The notes: generated by a model not told the origin, from the sequence alone. Positions 27,063 through 36,611 are shown, counted from the stretch's first letter. The stretch: DNA of 64,000 nt from Bythopirellula polymerisocia (GCF_007860015.1 NZ_SJPS01000003.1:744001-808000); one strand, 5' to 3'. Numbers and translations are program-made.

Positions 27063-28318
27063 GTGAACACTGGCTCTTCAGTATCAGGTCCACAGCCTTT
27101 TTGTGGTTCTGCCTAACAGGCACTAACGCAATGGCCTATGAAGTAGAAGGTCCAATTTGGGCTGCTCATATTATCGATACTTCCTCCGACGGCGCGGATG
27201 GCGTCAAGTTGTGCGACGTGAATGGGGATGGCCTGCCCGATGTGGTCACCGGTTGGGAAGAAGGTGGCCTTACACGGATTTGCTTCCATCCCGGTAAGGA
27301 AACAGTCCGTGAGCCATGGCCAAGTGTTACCGTGGGAACCACGCCCAACGTAGAAGATGCTGTCGCGGTAGATCTGGACGAGGACGGCACGCTGGATGTC
27401 GTTAGTTGCTGCGAAGGGAAGCAGCGAAAGATGTTCGTGCATTGGGGACCCCAAGACAGCATGCAGCGTCTGAATCCGCGAGAATGGAAACAAGCCATGC
27501 TTCCTGCTTCAGAAGACCGCATGCAATGGATGTTTGCCTGGGGGATGCAGGTGGACGGCAAACATGGCATCGACATCATCGCGGGAGGGAAGAACGAGAA
27601 CGCCCAATTGGGTTGGTTTGAGGCCCCGCCATCCCCACGCAATTTGGAAGGGTTTCAATGGCATGTGATCTCTCCTGTAGGGTGGCTGATGTCACTTTGG
27701 CAGCGCGATATGAATCAGGACGGTCACACCGATCTGGTTATCTCCGACCGCTATGGCGAGCTGCGTGCCTGTCGTTGGCTGCAAAATCCAGGACCAGGGC
27801 TTCCCCAGCAGCAACCTTGGCAGAACCACTTCATGGGAGGTCGTGACAAGGAGGTGCTCAGTATGTGTTTGGTCGATCTGGATCGAGACGGACTCGAAGA
27901 TGCCATCGTCGCCGAAGTGGCGCCTCGACTGCTCTATCTTCGCCGCTTGGAAGCAACTGGAGACCGTTGGGAGTCGTACGAGATTCACGTTCGCGGCAAT
28001 GTGGGTGATAGCCGGGCAGTAGCCGTTGGTGATATCAATAGCGATGGCCGCCAAGACTTAGCCTTGACTACCGCAAACAGCTCCGGGAAGCACGCGGTAG
28101 TTTGGCTCGAATACGAAGACTCACCTCTGAAAGACCAATGGCGCACTCACGCGATCAGCGGCAACGATGCAGGCGAGAAATATGATCGCCTCGAATTACT
28201 CGACCTGGATTTCGACGGCGATCTTGACCTCCTCACCTGCGAAGAACGTCAAGGAGGGCATGGCTTGGGCGTGGTGTGGTATGAGAATCCCCACAAGAGT
28301 GGCAACACCTACAAATGA
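27056..28318 (+). CDS. Secreted FG-GAP/VCBS-repeat beta-propeller protein
   Basis: This 420-residue exported protein has a signal near residues 8-27 and at least six calcium-binding D-x-D/N-x-D-G repeats of the FG-GAP/VCBS type: DVNGDGLPDVVTG, DLDEDGTLDVVSC, DMNQDGHTDLVIS, DLDRDGLEDAIVA, DINSDGRQDLALT and DLDFDGDLDLLTC. This predicts a seven-bladed integrin-like propeller used in surface binding. The ATG at 27056 overlaps the end of the aldolase gene, so the two are co-translated. Enzymatic activity is not indicated. Confidence 0.86.
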   Translation: MVSEHWLFSIRSTAFLWFCLTGTNAMAYEVEGPIWAAHIIDTSSDGADGVKLCDVNGDGLPDVVTGWEEGGLTRICFHPGKETVREPWPSVTVGTTPNVEDAVAVDLDEDGTLDVVSCCEGKQRKMFVHWGPQDSMQRLNPREWKQAMLPASEDRMQWMFAWGMQVDGKHGIDIIAGGKNENAQLGWFEAPPSPRNLEGFQWHVISPVGWLMSLWQRDMNQDGHTDLVISDRYGELRACRWLQNPGPGLPQQQPWQNHFMGGRDKEVLSMCLVDLDRDGLEDAIVAEVAPRLLYLRRLEATGDRWESYEIHVRGNVGDSRAVAVGDINSDGRQDLALTTANSSGKHAVVWLEYEDSPLKDQWRTHAISGNDAGEKYDRLELLDLDFDGDLDLLTCEERQGGHGLGVVWYENPHKSGNTYK

Positions 28319-28644
28319 TCATAAAAATGTACTTTTCCTGCTCCGAGATGTCGAAATTTGAAGATTATCAGTCACTCATCTAGCGGCAACTTGTCAATCC
28401 GCTGTACTTAGCCTGAGCTGCCGCAAGTAGCGGCGGTCGATAAATCCTCTGTACATGGGGTGGTAGTGTGACAAAGCACCATTTAGAGTGAGGAAGCGGG
28501 GATGGGCTATCGCAGCTGAATTACCCCGTACCTTTGTGACACCATCCACGTTATTGACAATTCCTCGGTTGAAATGCTATGTTCGGGTGCTGAGCGTCGT
28601 GATCCAGTCTTTTCGGCATTTGATGTGGGAGTGTAGGCTAGCCC
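28319..28644. other. Intergenic region with dispersed repeat copy
   Basis: This 326-base stretch has no gene. It contains the GC-rich element at 28417-28444, and no tRNA or terminator with a T-run was seen. Confidence 0.5.
28417..28444. repeat. Dispersed repeat element, copy 1 (left of the membrane gene)
   Basis: A 28-base element with the core CCGCAAGTAGCGGCGG followed by TCGATAAA. It resembles a sequence on the other side of the membrane-protein gene (29415-29443). Confidence 0.5.
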
Positions 28645-29274
28645 ATGGCGTTGCATGTTTTCTATATCTGGTTCTGCTTCCAGCTTGCGGCGTTTATCTA
28701 TCTGGGAATCGTCGTTTTTTTCTATCACGTTTTCGGCATGGAACCTGCTCACGGTTTGGCGTCCATGGGGATATTTTGCCTGTGGGGATTGTTGTACGCG
28801 TTGAGCTTTTTGCTTCCCGGCTGGCTCCGTGGACATGCCGGCGGAATAGACTCACGTTCGTCGAAAAGTAATGTTCTGCGTCTAGTAATTGTATTCGGAG
28901 TATTTGCCAGCCTACTAAGTATGCTTTGGCTCTTGGGAGGGGCGGGGATATACGGCTCTCCTGTAGGCACGGCTTTTAAATACGGCTCGACTAACAGCTT
29001 GAGTTCTGAGACTTGGTTGTTTCTGTACGTTACTTCTGGACCGATGGCTATCCTGCCATTGTCGTGTCTGGAATTGCATAAGCCTGGCTGGGGTGCGAGG
29101 GCAATGATTGCCGTGTCAATCGTTGGTCCGCTCGTTGCTGTGATTGTCACATCTCCTAATCCGTTTCAAAACCCAATACTCCTACCTGCATTCTGGTTCG
29201 TCCTTGCTTGCTTATTTGGGCCGCTTGCAGGCGTCGGTTTATTTCTTCTGCTCAGACGCCACCTGATAGCATGA
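28645..29274 (+). CDS. Multi-pass membrane protein of unknown function
   Basis: This 209-residue hydrophobic protein is not recognised. Six likely membrane segments lie near residues 5-27, 41-60, 80-100, 126-141, 153-170 and 178-203, with a short charged loop at about 62-78 and a basic C-terminus (LLRRHLIA). No catalytic motif is visible. It is flanked on both sides by related GC-rich repeat elements and is unlike the secreted or catabolic genes around it, so it may have inserted into the island. The start MALHVFYIWF is the first in-frame ATG, with no strong ribosome-binding site. Confidence 0.6.
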   Translation: MALHVFYIWFCFQLAAFIYLGIVVFFYHVFGMEPAHGLASMGIFCLWGLLYALSFLLPGWLRGHAGGIDSRSSKSNVLRLVIVFGVFASLLSMLWLLGGAGIYGSPVGTAFKYGSTNSLSSETWLFLYVTSGPMAILPLSCLELHKPGWGARAMIAVSIVGPLVAVIVTSPNPFQNPILLPAFWFVLACLFGPLAGVGLFLLLRRHLIA

Positions 29275-29330
29275 GATTAGGATTGCAATTTCGGCCCAAC
29301 AGAACACTCGGTAGAGTGCTTTGGAAATAC

Positions 29331-29350
29331 AATCTCGCCCTGGCGAGATT
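29331..29350. terminator. Perfect short hairpin after the membrane gene
   Basis: AATCTCGCC and GGCGAGATT face each other across two bases. No clear T-run follows, so this may be a weak terminator or an mRNA end-stabilising stem. Confidence 0.35.
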
Positions 29351-29414
29351 AATGATGTTGCAGAATATCTAGCGACCGCTAGCGGCGGCGTGCCAAACCT
29401 CGGAACTTAGGAAA

Positions 29415-29443
29415 GGCCGCCGTTAGAAGCAGCGGACGATAAA
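29415..29443. repeat. Dispersed repeat element, copy 2 (right of the membrane gene)
   Basis: A 29-base element, with the core GCCGTTAGAAGCAGCGG followed by ACGATAAA, similar to 28417-28444. A further GC-rich piece (CCGCTAGCGGCGG, 29376-29388) nearby looks like a partial copy in the other orientation. Confidence 0.45.
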
Positions 29444-29535
29444 AGCTAGGAAGCTTGAGGGCATCTCTCTTGAGAGGACAAATGGAAAGGAGTAATCATG
29501 CGATGAAGTGATCTGTTGTCTTCTCCTGTTCTACC

Positions 29536-30498
29536 TCAATAGCAATGACGATCACTCGAACGTTCATCGTCGACTATTTCACCGCTATTCCATACGCCTT
29601 CAATGCTCTGCAACCTGTAAGGCTGGCTCGCGTCGTAGTATTCCTTTTCAACGTCAACGCTGTTGACCATGACACCGGGCTTATCTGTCTCAAGGCGTTC
29701 GCGAATCAAGCCATCGGGGGTGATGAACATGCTGGCCCAACTGTGCTTTACACAGGAATTGTTCATAGACAGGAACATCCCATTCGTTGCAGCGCGCGCC
29801 TGGGCAGTAGGTGGCATGATCTTCGGGTGGATCGCATCGGGCTTCTGGCGAGCATTGTGAAAAGAGTGAAACATCAATCGCACACCACGTTTGCTATATT
29901 CGCGATAGAGCTCAGGGAACCGAATGTCATAGCAAATGAGTAGTCCGCAACGCACGCCACGAACCTCGAACGTTACAAAATGATCGCCAGGTGAAAAGTG
30001 GCGGAGATCACCTGACGTACAAAATCTCTTGTCGTAGCGGTCAATCACTTCGCCCTGGTCGTTAATTACATACAGTGAATTATGCGGCTTGTGACCTTCG
30101 CTCAGGCGATGCACGCTACCCAACACGACCCACACCTTAAGCTTCCTCGCCAATTCTAGAATGGATTTAAGTTCGATGGCGTGCAAATTCCAGTCGTAGT
30201 CACTCATGTCCGGTTGGTCCACGCCGGCGTAGCCTGAGAGTGCAGTTTCGGAAAAATGGATAATTTGGGCGTCTTGCTCAGCGGCCTCGCGCAGTTGTTT
30301 TCGGATCCAGGTCGCGTTTTCCGAGATATCGCTCGATACTGGGAACTGACATGTCGCTACATTCAATTGACCGGATTCACCGACGCTTGAAACATCTGTT
30401 CTTACCTCCCCCCAGACCATTCCAGGCGACCACGAGCAACCAAACAACACAAGTTGCATGGCTAGCAAGTTAATCTGGTATTGCTGACTTTGCATCAA
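29536..30498 (-). CDS. Carbon-nitrogen hydrolase (nitrilase superfamily), exported
   Basis: This 320-residue amidase or ureidase-like enzyme has the nitrilase superfamily triad: Glu84 (HFSETALSG), Lys157 (DRYDKRF) and Cys189 (LLICYDIRFPE). An N-terminal hydrophobic segment (about 9-22, with a Cys near 21) suggests export or lipidation. Typical substrates are N-carbamoyl or amide compounds, so it could remove acetamide or amide groups from sugar derivatives. Its start lies 28 bases inside the end of the large fusion gene, so the two are translationally linked. A second nitrilase lies at 54342. Confidence 0.86.
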   Translation of the reverse strand: MMQSQQYQINLLAMQLVLFGCSWSPGMVWGEVRTDVSSVGESGQLNVATCQFPVSSDISENATWIRKQLREAAEQDAQIIHFSETALSGYAGVDQPDMSDYDWNLHAIELKSILELARKLKVWVVLGSVHRLSEGHKPHNSLYVINDQGEVIDRYDKRFCTSGDLRHFSPGDHFVTFEVRGVRCGLLICYDIRFPELYREYSKRGVRLMFHSFHNARQKPDAIHPKIMPPTAQARAATNGMFLSMNNSCVKHSWASMFITPDGLIRERLETDKPGVMVNSVDVEKEYYDASQPYRLQSIEGVWNSGEIVDDERSSDRHCY

Positions 30499-33400
30499 TG
30501 TCCCTTTCTTGATTTACAAACTTGAATTGTCGATCGAGCCATTGGAAGGCTTTGTCTTGCATTTCCACGTTGAAAACATGCGGCACGTCCCACAGCCGAG
30601 TCTCCAGAAGTTCCTCATGTCGTTGCGAACTCCACACGGAATGTAGCTTCCTATAAGCTTCCTCGACACTTGGCACTGGAAACAGGGAGTCTTGACGGCC
30701 ATTGTAAAACAGCATCGGTTTGGGGCAGGCCAAGCTAGCGATATCCGGATAGTCTAACAGGTTCAACAATCCAGGATGCAACATCGTGTAAGCAGAGTGG
30801 CCCTTCGTCTGATTGTTGCCTGGCTGCATGAGTCCTTTGACGGTTGCCATCCAGCAAATCGCAACACCAGCGGCGATATGGTCCGACATTGCCGCCACCT
30901 GCCAGGCACGAAAGGAACCCATCGAGAGCCCGAGCGAAGCAACTCTGGCTGAATCGACCTCTGGCAGAGATGCGAGGAATTCAGCGGCGCGTAAGTCTTC
31001 GTGCGCAATCAAGCCTGCTAGCGACATGCCCATGTGCATCAAGTTACTTGCGAGCGCTTGCTGCCCTTCAAATCCTCCACCTCCCCGATCGGACCAATTG
31101 AGTGCATCAGTGGCCAGGCAAACATAACCCTGCTTGGCGAGTTCATCTCCCAGATATCGCCCGCCATAGTATTTTTCAACCCACTGCTCAGCGACACGCT
31201 GCTTCTCAGCAGAAATATCCCAAGCGTGAACAAGTTTTTCCTTGCCGATCCGGAATTCAGCACCATGATCATGCAGCAGCAACACTGCGGGAAAAGGCCC
31301 TTTTCCGTCAGGAATCAGCAAATAGGCGAGGACACGACTTTCGCCGCTCAGGTTGAATTCGATTTTTTGGGACGTGTAACCATCTTGTTTCTGGCTATCG
31401 AGCACCTTGGGATCAAAGTCAACAACTGACGGGGGGGTAAGAAATGCCTCGCGAACTCGGCGTCTCGCTTTTGTTTTCCATTCATCAAAGGTAGTCTTGG
31501 TGGCATTTTCCCAAGCAGAGGGAAACTCCAAAGAACTTTTCAAGTCCTGATAGAAGACTGGCAGTAGTTCATGAACTCCCTTTGTCTGGGTCTCAGTGGG
31601 GCTTTCCTTATCATTTGCCTGGAAATCGAACTTGGTATTCGCAGCAAGTAATTGACCCAAGGGGGTCTCCGCGCGGGGCGGTTCAAGCAATCGAACAACA
31701 GAGCGATGTGCCAGATAATATCTCAGGACTTTGGGGAAGTAGACCAGTGCTTCGGGTGAGGCAGACCCAAGTCGCAGATCGCCTTCTCGATAGTCACGCT
31801 TCGAATCGCGATCACCGGGAAATTGATAAAGATTGTAAATCTCTTTGGGATTGCCAATGGAACCGGTAGCCGTTTCCCAGCCCACGAGATTGTTTGCTAT
31901 CGTGCCAGTTGCTTCCATGATCCAGACACGCTGCCTTAAAACACGCTCGATGGCGTCAAGATACTTTTCTTCAGGGCCAAGTAGCTGACAAGTTTCGACA
32001 AGTTGATTGGCATGTTCCATTGCCTGCCCCAATATTGTTCTGGATGATGCAGGATGTGGGTATCTCCATCCTCCCAGGGGGTCCTGGCTTTCGGTTAAAA
32101 AGTCGGCTATCGCTCGCACCATTTCTTGCAGGCCGGGTTCGTCGGGAAAATGCTTCGCTAGTCGCGGACACCCTGCCAACCCATAGCCAATGATATAGGG
32201 TTTTGAAAACCCAATCTTGAGCCCACGATCATCTTCGTCGATATACGGCGGGTTTTCTTCGAGGGGTTTGCCACCTTGGTCGAACAGATAATTCTGCGAG
32301 AGAAGGGGGCGAAGCTCGCGAAAAAGGCGCAAGCCATGCTCCAAGTATCGCTGCTCACCCGTTAATTCATACAGCCTGACGAAATCCGCCACGTCGCCAA
32401 TATTGCGACATTCACCGTTATTTGTGTGGACCTCAGCGGTGGCATACGCCAACTGTGCGTCGAGTGCCTCGCGCATGCGGGGATCACCGGTCAGTTCATA
32501 GGCCAGCAAAAAAGAATCGTAGCCCTTCGTGCAAAAGTGATTGGATTCGTCTCCTCGCCACATGAAAGTGGTATCGTCGTCAGGTGTAGGATTGTCACCC
32601 GCTCGAAGATTGTTGTATCTTGTGCCACCGAACTTTTCAGGTCCCCACCAGATCGAGAGATCGTGAAAATTGTCGCACCAGGCTAGGGCAGTCTTCGTCA
32701 ATTGGCGGTCTTGAGTCCGCATGGCCTCGAAGAATATTTCCGGTGCATGGTTCAAGCGATTCATGCCAAACATGTCCCCACGCTTAGCACCATCGGTAAA
32801 TGAGGTTACATTTCCCCAATCGTTTCCAAGGGCGGCTGAACAAAGGATCGCCTGGCGATGATAATCAAGTGCCCGCGTGAGTATGGACAAACCTTTTACT
32901 TTGACAGGGGACCCCGAGTGGTAGTTCGCGTCCCAGTAGCGCGGATTGATCGACACTTGATGAGGAGAGCTTAAAAGAGAATTTGCAGGAGCAATTCCTA
33001 CTGGAGAAAGAACGAATTCGGCTCGTCGCCAAGCGTACTCCTGCATCGGCACGCGCTCACCCGGAGTGGAACGCAAGTATTGAAAAGCGGCTGCACCTGA
33101 ATCCAACCGTCTGCTAAAAACTGCGCCACGCTCTTTGCACGAAGCTGCCGGATGGGTAAGGCGAATTCGCCCCGGATCAATCAAGGTATCAAACGTACCC
33201 CCGGCAGCAAAGGAATGGATCAGTTTCCACAAGCGATCGTTTTTGCTGACAGAGGGGGAAACTTCTTTTACCTCGTCGGGGTCCTCCAATGGAGAGATCT
33301 CCCAACCAAATCTTGGAGCCCAGTCATTACTGTCGTCTTGACGCTGGAGATGGGCGACAGCTATGACTTGCCCGAGGTGGTTCCAGCGAAATTCAACGAT

Positions 33401-33982
33401 TCGTTGCCAAATGCCACACTGTTGTCTCCAACGGTGCCAATTGAAATAGGCGTTCTGCTCGACGATCTCATGCTCCCAGGCCGAGATGGGTTCGGAATCT
33501 GGCCAAATGGGGTCTGCATGGAACGACTTTCCAATCAAATATTCAATGTCCCATCCACCGTGTCCGTTTAGCTTCACTTGGACTACTGGATCTAAACGTG
33601 GTAGTTGCAAATCTTTGTTCTCATCTATTCTAAATACGATTGGTGCAAGCGATTCGAACTCGCAGGAAAAAGTTACCATCGCTTGTCGCACAGTTTTTCG
33701 ACCAGAAGTATCCATGTGCAAGCCCAGTGGCCTCATCGCAATGGGTATCTTCTGCGCTCCATCGTCCACAACAAGTTCAGTGTACGGCGACACATGACCC
33801 GCTTGAAAGGGAACCGACGTTCGTACCAACTGGCGACCGATTGAGGCGGGTGCAACGGAAAACTCCAGTTTAAGAGCGCTCTCCTCAACGGCAAAAGCAG
33901 CTTTGCTCAGTGAACCAATGGCGATCAGTGTGGTACCTAGTGCCATCAGAAGAACTGAGAGGTAACGATAAGATGCGGCCAT
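30470..33982 (-). CDS. Giant exported fusion: rhamnogalacturonan-lyase-like region plus alpha/beta hydrolase
   Basis: This 1170-residue protein has a signal peptide (ending SLSKAAFA, about 31). Residues about 35-330 look like the beta-sandwich opening of PcRGLX/YetA-type exo-rhamnogalacturonan lyases. About 360-790 look like their alpha/alpha toroid (DDDTTFMWRGDESNHF, NNGECRNIGDVADF). About 850-1160 form a dienelactone-hydrolase/acetyl-xylan-esterase domain with Ser1020 (GLSMGS), Asp1098 (NGRQDSLFP) and His1135 (DVPHVFN). A lyase and an esterase on one chain would deacylate and cut a pectin-like backbone together. Domain calls are by eye. The ATG at 33982 is chosen because a good signal peptide follows. 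Confidence 0.75.
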   Translation of the reverse strand: MAASYRYLSVLLMALGTTLIAIGSLSKAAFAVEESALKLEFSVAPASIGRQLVRTSVPFQAGHVSPYTELVVDDGAQKIPIAMRPLGLHMDTSGRKTVRQAMVTFSCEFESLAPIVFRIDENKDLQLPRLDPVVQVKLNGHGGWDIEYLIGKSFHADPIWPDSEPISAWEHEIVEQNAYFNWHRWRQQCGIWQRIVEFRWNHLGQVIAVAHLQRQDDSNDWAPRFGWEISPLEDPDEVKEVSPSVSKNDRLWKLIHSFAAGGTFDTLIDPGRIRLTHPAASCKERGAVFSRRLDSGAAAFQYLRSTPGERVPMQEYAWRRAEFVLSPVGIAPANSLLSSPHQVSINPRYWDANYHSGSPVKVKGLSILTRALDYHRQAILCSAALGNDWGNVTSFTDGAKRGDMFGMNRLNHAPEIFFEAMRTQDRQLTKTALAWCDNFHDLSIWWGPEKFGGTRYNNLRAGDNPTPDDDTTFMWRGDESNHFCTKGYDSFLLAYELTGDPRMREALDAQLAYATAEVHTNNGECRNIGDVADFVRLYELTGEQRYLEHGLRLFRELRPLLSQNYLFDQGGKPLEENPPYIDEDDRGLKIGFSKPYIIGYGLAGCPRLAKHFPDEPGLQEMVRAIADFLTESQDPLGGWRYPHPASSRTILGQAMEHANQLVETCQLLGPEEKYLDAIERVLRQRVWIMEATGTIANNLVGWETATGSIGNPKEIYNLYQFPGDRDSKRDYREGDLRLGSASPEALVYFPKVLRYYLAHRSVVRLLEPPRAETPLGQLLAANTKFDFQANDKESPTETQTKGVHELLPVFYQDLKSSLEFPSAWENATKTTFDEWKTKARRRVREAFLTPPSVVDFDPKVLDSQKQDGYTSQKIEFNLSGESRVLAYLLIPDGKGPFPAVLLLHDHGAEFRIGKEKLVHAWDISAEKQRVAEQWVEKYYGGRYLGDELAKQGYVCLATDALNWSDRGGGGFEGQQALASNLMHMGMSLAGLIAHEDLRAAEFLASLPEVDSARVASLGLSMGSFRAWQVAAMSDHIAAGVAICWMATVKGLMQPGNNQTKGHSAYTMLHPGLLNLLDYPDIASLACPKPMLFYNGRQDSLFPVPSVEEAYRKLHSVWSSQRHEELLETRLWDVPHVFNVEMQDKAFQWLDRQFKFVNQERDIDAKSAIPD

Positions 33983-34291
33983 CGAGTGGACTTTCCAATC
34001 AGGATAAATGCTTGCTTCGTCAGCGAGTAGTACCATAAGTGTGAACCTACAAAGAATTGATTGCAAGATTATGGCGATATCGTCAGTTGCGGCACGTGAA
34101 ATTTCCTAATGCACAAATGCGATGTGCCGATTTCAGGAATCAAGATTCACGATCTTGGGCACAAACAGGGCATCACGGAGCGAATTCTGTTTGCGATCAT
34201 ACCAGTAATGGGGCACAATAGATCTACAATGCATTCTTGGTAGGACAAGTAGTTATATCAGGATGGATCTTGCAGATTTTAGGAGATCGCA
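33983..34291. other. Divergent regulatory region, giant fusion / DJ-1 gene
   Basis: This 309-base non-coding region holds motif copy 2 and a small inverted repeat (CAAGAT / ATCTTG, about 34142-34158). No other feature was recognised. Confidence 0.55.
34101..34118 (+). promoter_or_regulatory. Candidate operator, copy 2 (ATTTCCTAATGCACAAAT)
   Basis: This is the second copy of the RTTTCCKAAWDYRCHAAT motif, 119 bases before the giant fusion start and about 170 before the divergent DJ-1 gene. It sits between GGCAC (34091) and GTGCC (34124). Confidence 0.55.
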
Positions 34292-34855
34292 ATGGAAAAA
34301 GTTTTGTTAGTCATTGGTGATGGTGCCGAAGTGATCGATACGATGGTACCGCTTTACCGACTGGGTGAAGATTTTCAGGTCGTGAAGGCGGCTCCTGAAG
34401 TGCGCACCTACCATCTCGTGCAGCATCATCACGACCCGAGCTGGGATGTTACGATCGAAACGCCCGGTTATGAGTTGAACTCAGATATTGCGTTTCGCGA
34501 TGTGGATCCAAGCGAATATCTCGCACTGGTGCTTCCCGGAGGCCGAGCGCCGGAATTCTTGCGCTACGACCAGGAGCTGTTGGGAATCACACGGCACTTC
34601 TTCGAACATGCCAAGCCGGTGGCTTCGATCTGCCATGGCATTGAAATCCTGGCGGCGGCCGACGTCATTCGTGGGCGGCAAGTAACGACGATTCCCCGCT
34701 GTCGTTTGGATGCCGAGTTCTCTGGTGCGACTTATGTCGCGGAGCCATTGGTCGTAGATGGCAATCTCTACTGCTGTCGGTACAAGCGAGAATGCTCTGG
34801 CTGGATGAAAGCCTTTGTAACGGAACTCACTTCGAGAACTCATCAGTGCACTTGA
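34292..34855 (+). CDS. DJ-1/PfpI family protein
   Basis: This 187-residue class I glutamine amidotransferase-like protein of the DJ-1/PfpI type may act as an amidase, glyoxalase, deglycase or chaperone. The nucleophile elbow Cys114 is in ASICHGIEIL and the conserved Glu is near residue 13 (GDGAEVID). LVLPGGRAPEF is also typical. It starts at 34292 with AGGAG about 10 bases upstream. It is divergent from the giant fusion and shares the region containing motif copy 2. It is convergent with the symporter. Confidence 0.87.
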   Translation: MEKVLLVIGDGAEVIDTMVPLYRLGEDFQVVKAAPEVRTYHLVQHHHDPSWDVTIETPGYELNSDIAFRDVDPSEYLALVLPGGRAPEFLRYDQELLGITRHFFEHAKPVASICHGIEILAAADVIRGRQVTTIPRCRLDAEFSGATYVAEPLVVDGNLYCCRYKRECSGWMKAFVTELTSRTHQCT

Positions 34856-34892
34856 AGATGCTTCTCTTTATCGAGTCCGGTGCATCTGCAGT

Positions 34893-36611
34893 TTAATGGA
34901 CCATCCACAGGAAGCTCACAACAAGCCCGGCAACTGCCAACCAACCGGCAAGAAAACCTGCGACAGAAGTCTTGGAGGGCATAGGAATCTCCAGTCCCCA
35001 GGCGGTACAGAGCATCTGACGATCTGCGGGTTTCACGTTATGAGGCAGAGTACACGGCTCTTCGATGACTTCACCCGGCACGATGGGAGTCCGTGTAAGG
35101 GTGTAGAAAGTATCTAGCTTTTGTGAGTCGACCGGCTTTGTAAGCAAACTGACGACAATGCATGCCACGCCTGCGGCGAGTGTATAACACAAGATTACCC
35201 AAGGCTCGTAGATTGCCGGCGGCTTGCCCTCAGTTTGCACCACCATGCGAAGCGTGTCTGCCATGGGCAACCGGCTGGCCCAACCAATAACAGCTTCTTG
35301 CGTCATGAGCCACCAGACTCCAAATCCGGCTATCGTCGTAGCCCAAGCTCCGGCCGCCGTCGCCCGTCGCCAGAATAAACCGATCCAAAAGGCAATTCCA
35401 ACCATTGGAGCGATTCGAAACCAGATATTTAACGCACTAACGACATTCGGAACCCAGTAGGCAAAAAACAGCCCTCCCGCGACGACAAAAAGCGATGTTC
35501 CCCTACCGACCGTCAGATAATGTTTATCTGACTTGCCGGGAACTAGAGGCTTGTAAATGTTCTTGGTAAACAGCGCGGAGGAAGAAACCATAAAAGCATC
35601 ACACGAACTCATCACTGATGCTAACAGCGAAGCAAGGAACACTCCCAGCAAACCGGGCATGATCGCGGGCAGGAACGCCCTGGCCACGTCGCCATAGACG
35701 TGATCTGGCTTTACGTCAGCAAGATCGACTCCGCGCTGGATGTACCATGCAATTGCTGCCAGGGAGGTAATACACCATGCCATTGTGCAAAACCGCTTGA
35801 CGATATTTCCGACCATGAAACCAACGCGGCCGTCCATCTCGGTCCTGCCTGCCGAACAAACGCCCATGATAAAAGGCTGGCCTACGATTCCCGCTAGAGC
35901 CTGCAAGGAAAACATGATGATGAAGAACACACCGATTTCGCCTGGATTGACCAACTGCAATAGTGCAGGGTCATTGATGGTTTCTCGGACACCTGACATG
36001 CCTCCGACTTCATGAAGAACAAAGGGAAGCAACGCGAAGGAAAAAATGATCGTTAGAATGCCTTGGAAAAAATCTGTCATAATGGCCGCTGACAACCCCC
36101 CGGCCATTCCATAAAGCACAAAGAGAACAGTAATTAAAGGTATCGCCAATTCGGCTTGCAGCCCCCCAGCAGTAGAGGCTTCGATCAACTCACCAGCCCC
36201 TTTGAGCATCAAGCCGATTTTGACGGACAGACCGACGATACCCACCACAGCAAACAAGGATGCCACGCTGGAATCGTATCGAAGCTTATACACATCGGCA
36301 GTAGTAATCGCTCGTAGTCTTCTCATGATCGGAGCAAGCAACCAATAGAAGGGGGTTACAGGCAGCCAGATCCATTGCCACCAAATACCGGACAACCCGT
36401 TGCGAAAGGTTGCTGCCGCAACAATCACTGCTTGGTCCGAGGCCGTGCCCGTACCAAAGGCATTTGTGATCATCATTGCCTTACCAAAATGGCGTGGCAT
36501 GAAATAATCATTCATGTTCTTGATACCGCGGGCAGTCCAGACACCCAAGATCGTAATCCCTATCAAGTAGGCAATGACAACTGCAATATCGAGGGGATGC
36601 AATCCGACCAT
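34893..36611 (-). CDS. Sodium:solute symporter (SSS family)
   Basis: This 572-residue inner-membrane transporter has about 13-14 hydrophobic segments with SSS-family features: ILGVWTARGIKNMNDYFM in the first helix/loop, FGTGTASDQAV, and LYGMAGGLSAAIMTDFFQG, the family signature. It would use a sodium gradient to import sugars, sugar acids or similar solutes. AAGGAA precedes the ATG. It is the last gene of a four-gene minus-strand run (39942 to 34893) and is the likely importer for the island's breakdown products. Confidence 0.9.
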   Translation of the reverse strand: MVGLHPLDIAVVIAYLIGITILGVWTARGIKNMNDYFMPRHFGKAMMITNAFGTGTASDQAVIVAAATFRNGLSGIWWQWIWLPVTPFYWLLAPIMRRLRAITTADVYKLRYDSSVASLFAVVGIVGLSVKIGLMLKGAGELIEASTAGGLQAELAIPLITVLFVLYGMAGGLSAAIMTDFFQGILTIIFSFALLPFVLHEVGGMSGVRETINDPALLQLVNPGEIGVFFIIMFSLQALAGIVGQPFIMGVCSAGRTEMDGRVGFMVGNIVKRFCTMAWCITSLAAIAWYIQRGVDLADVKPDHVYGDVARAFLPAIMPGLLGVFLASLLASVMSSCDAFMVSSSALFTKNIYKPLVPGKSDKHYLTVGRGTSLFVVAGGLFFAYWVPNVVSALNIWFRIAPMVGIAFWIGLFWRRATAAGAWATTIAGFGVWWLMTQEAVIGWASRLPMADTLRMVVQTEGKPPAIYEPWVILCYTLAAGVACIVVSLLTKPVDSQKLDTFYTLTRTPIVPGEVIEEPCTLPHNVKPADRQMLCTAWGLEIPMPSKTSVAGFLAGWLAVAGLVVSFLWMVH

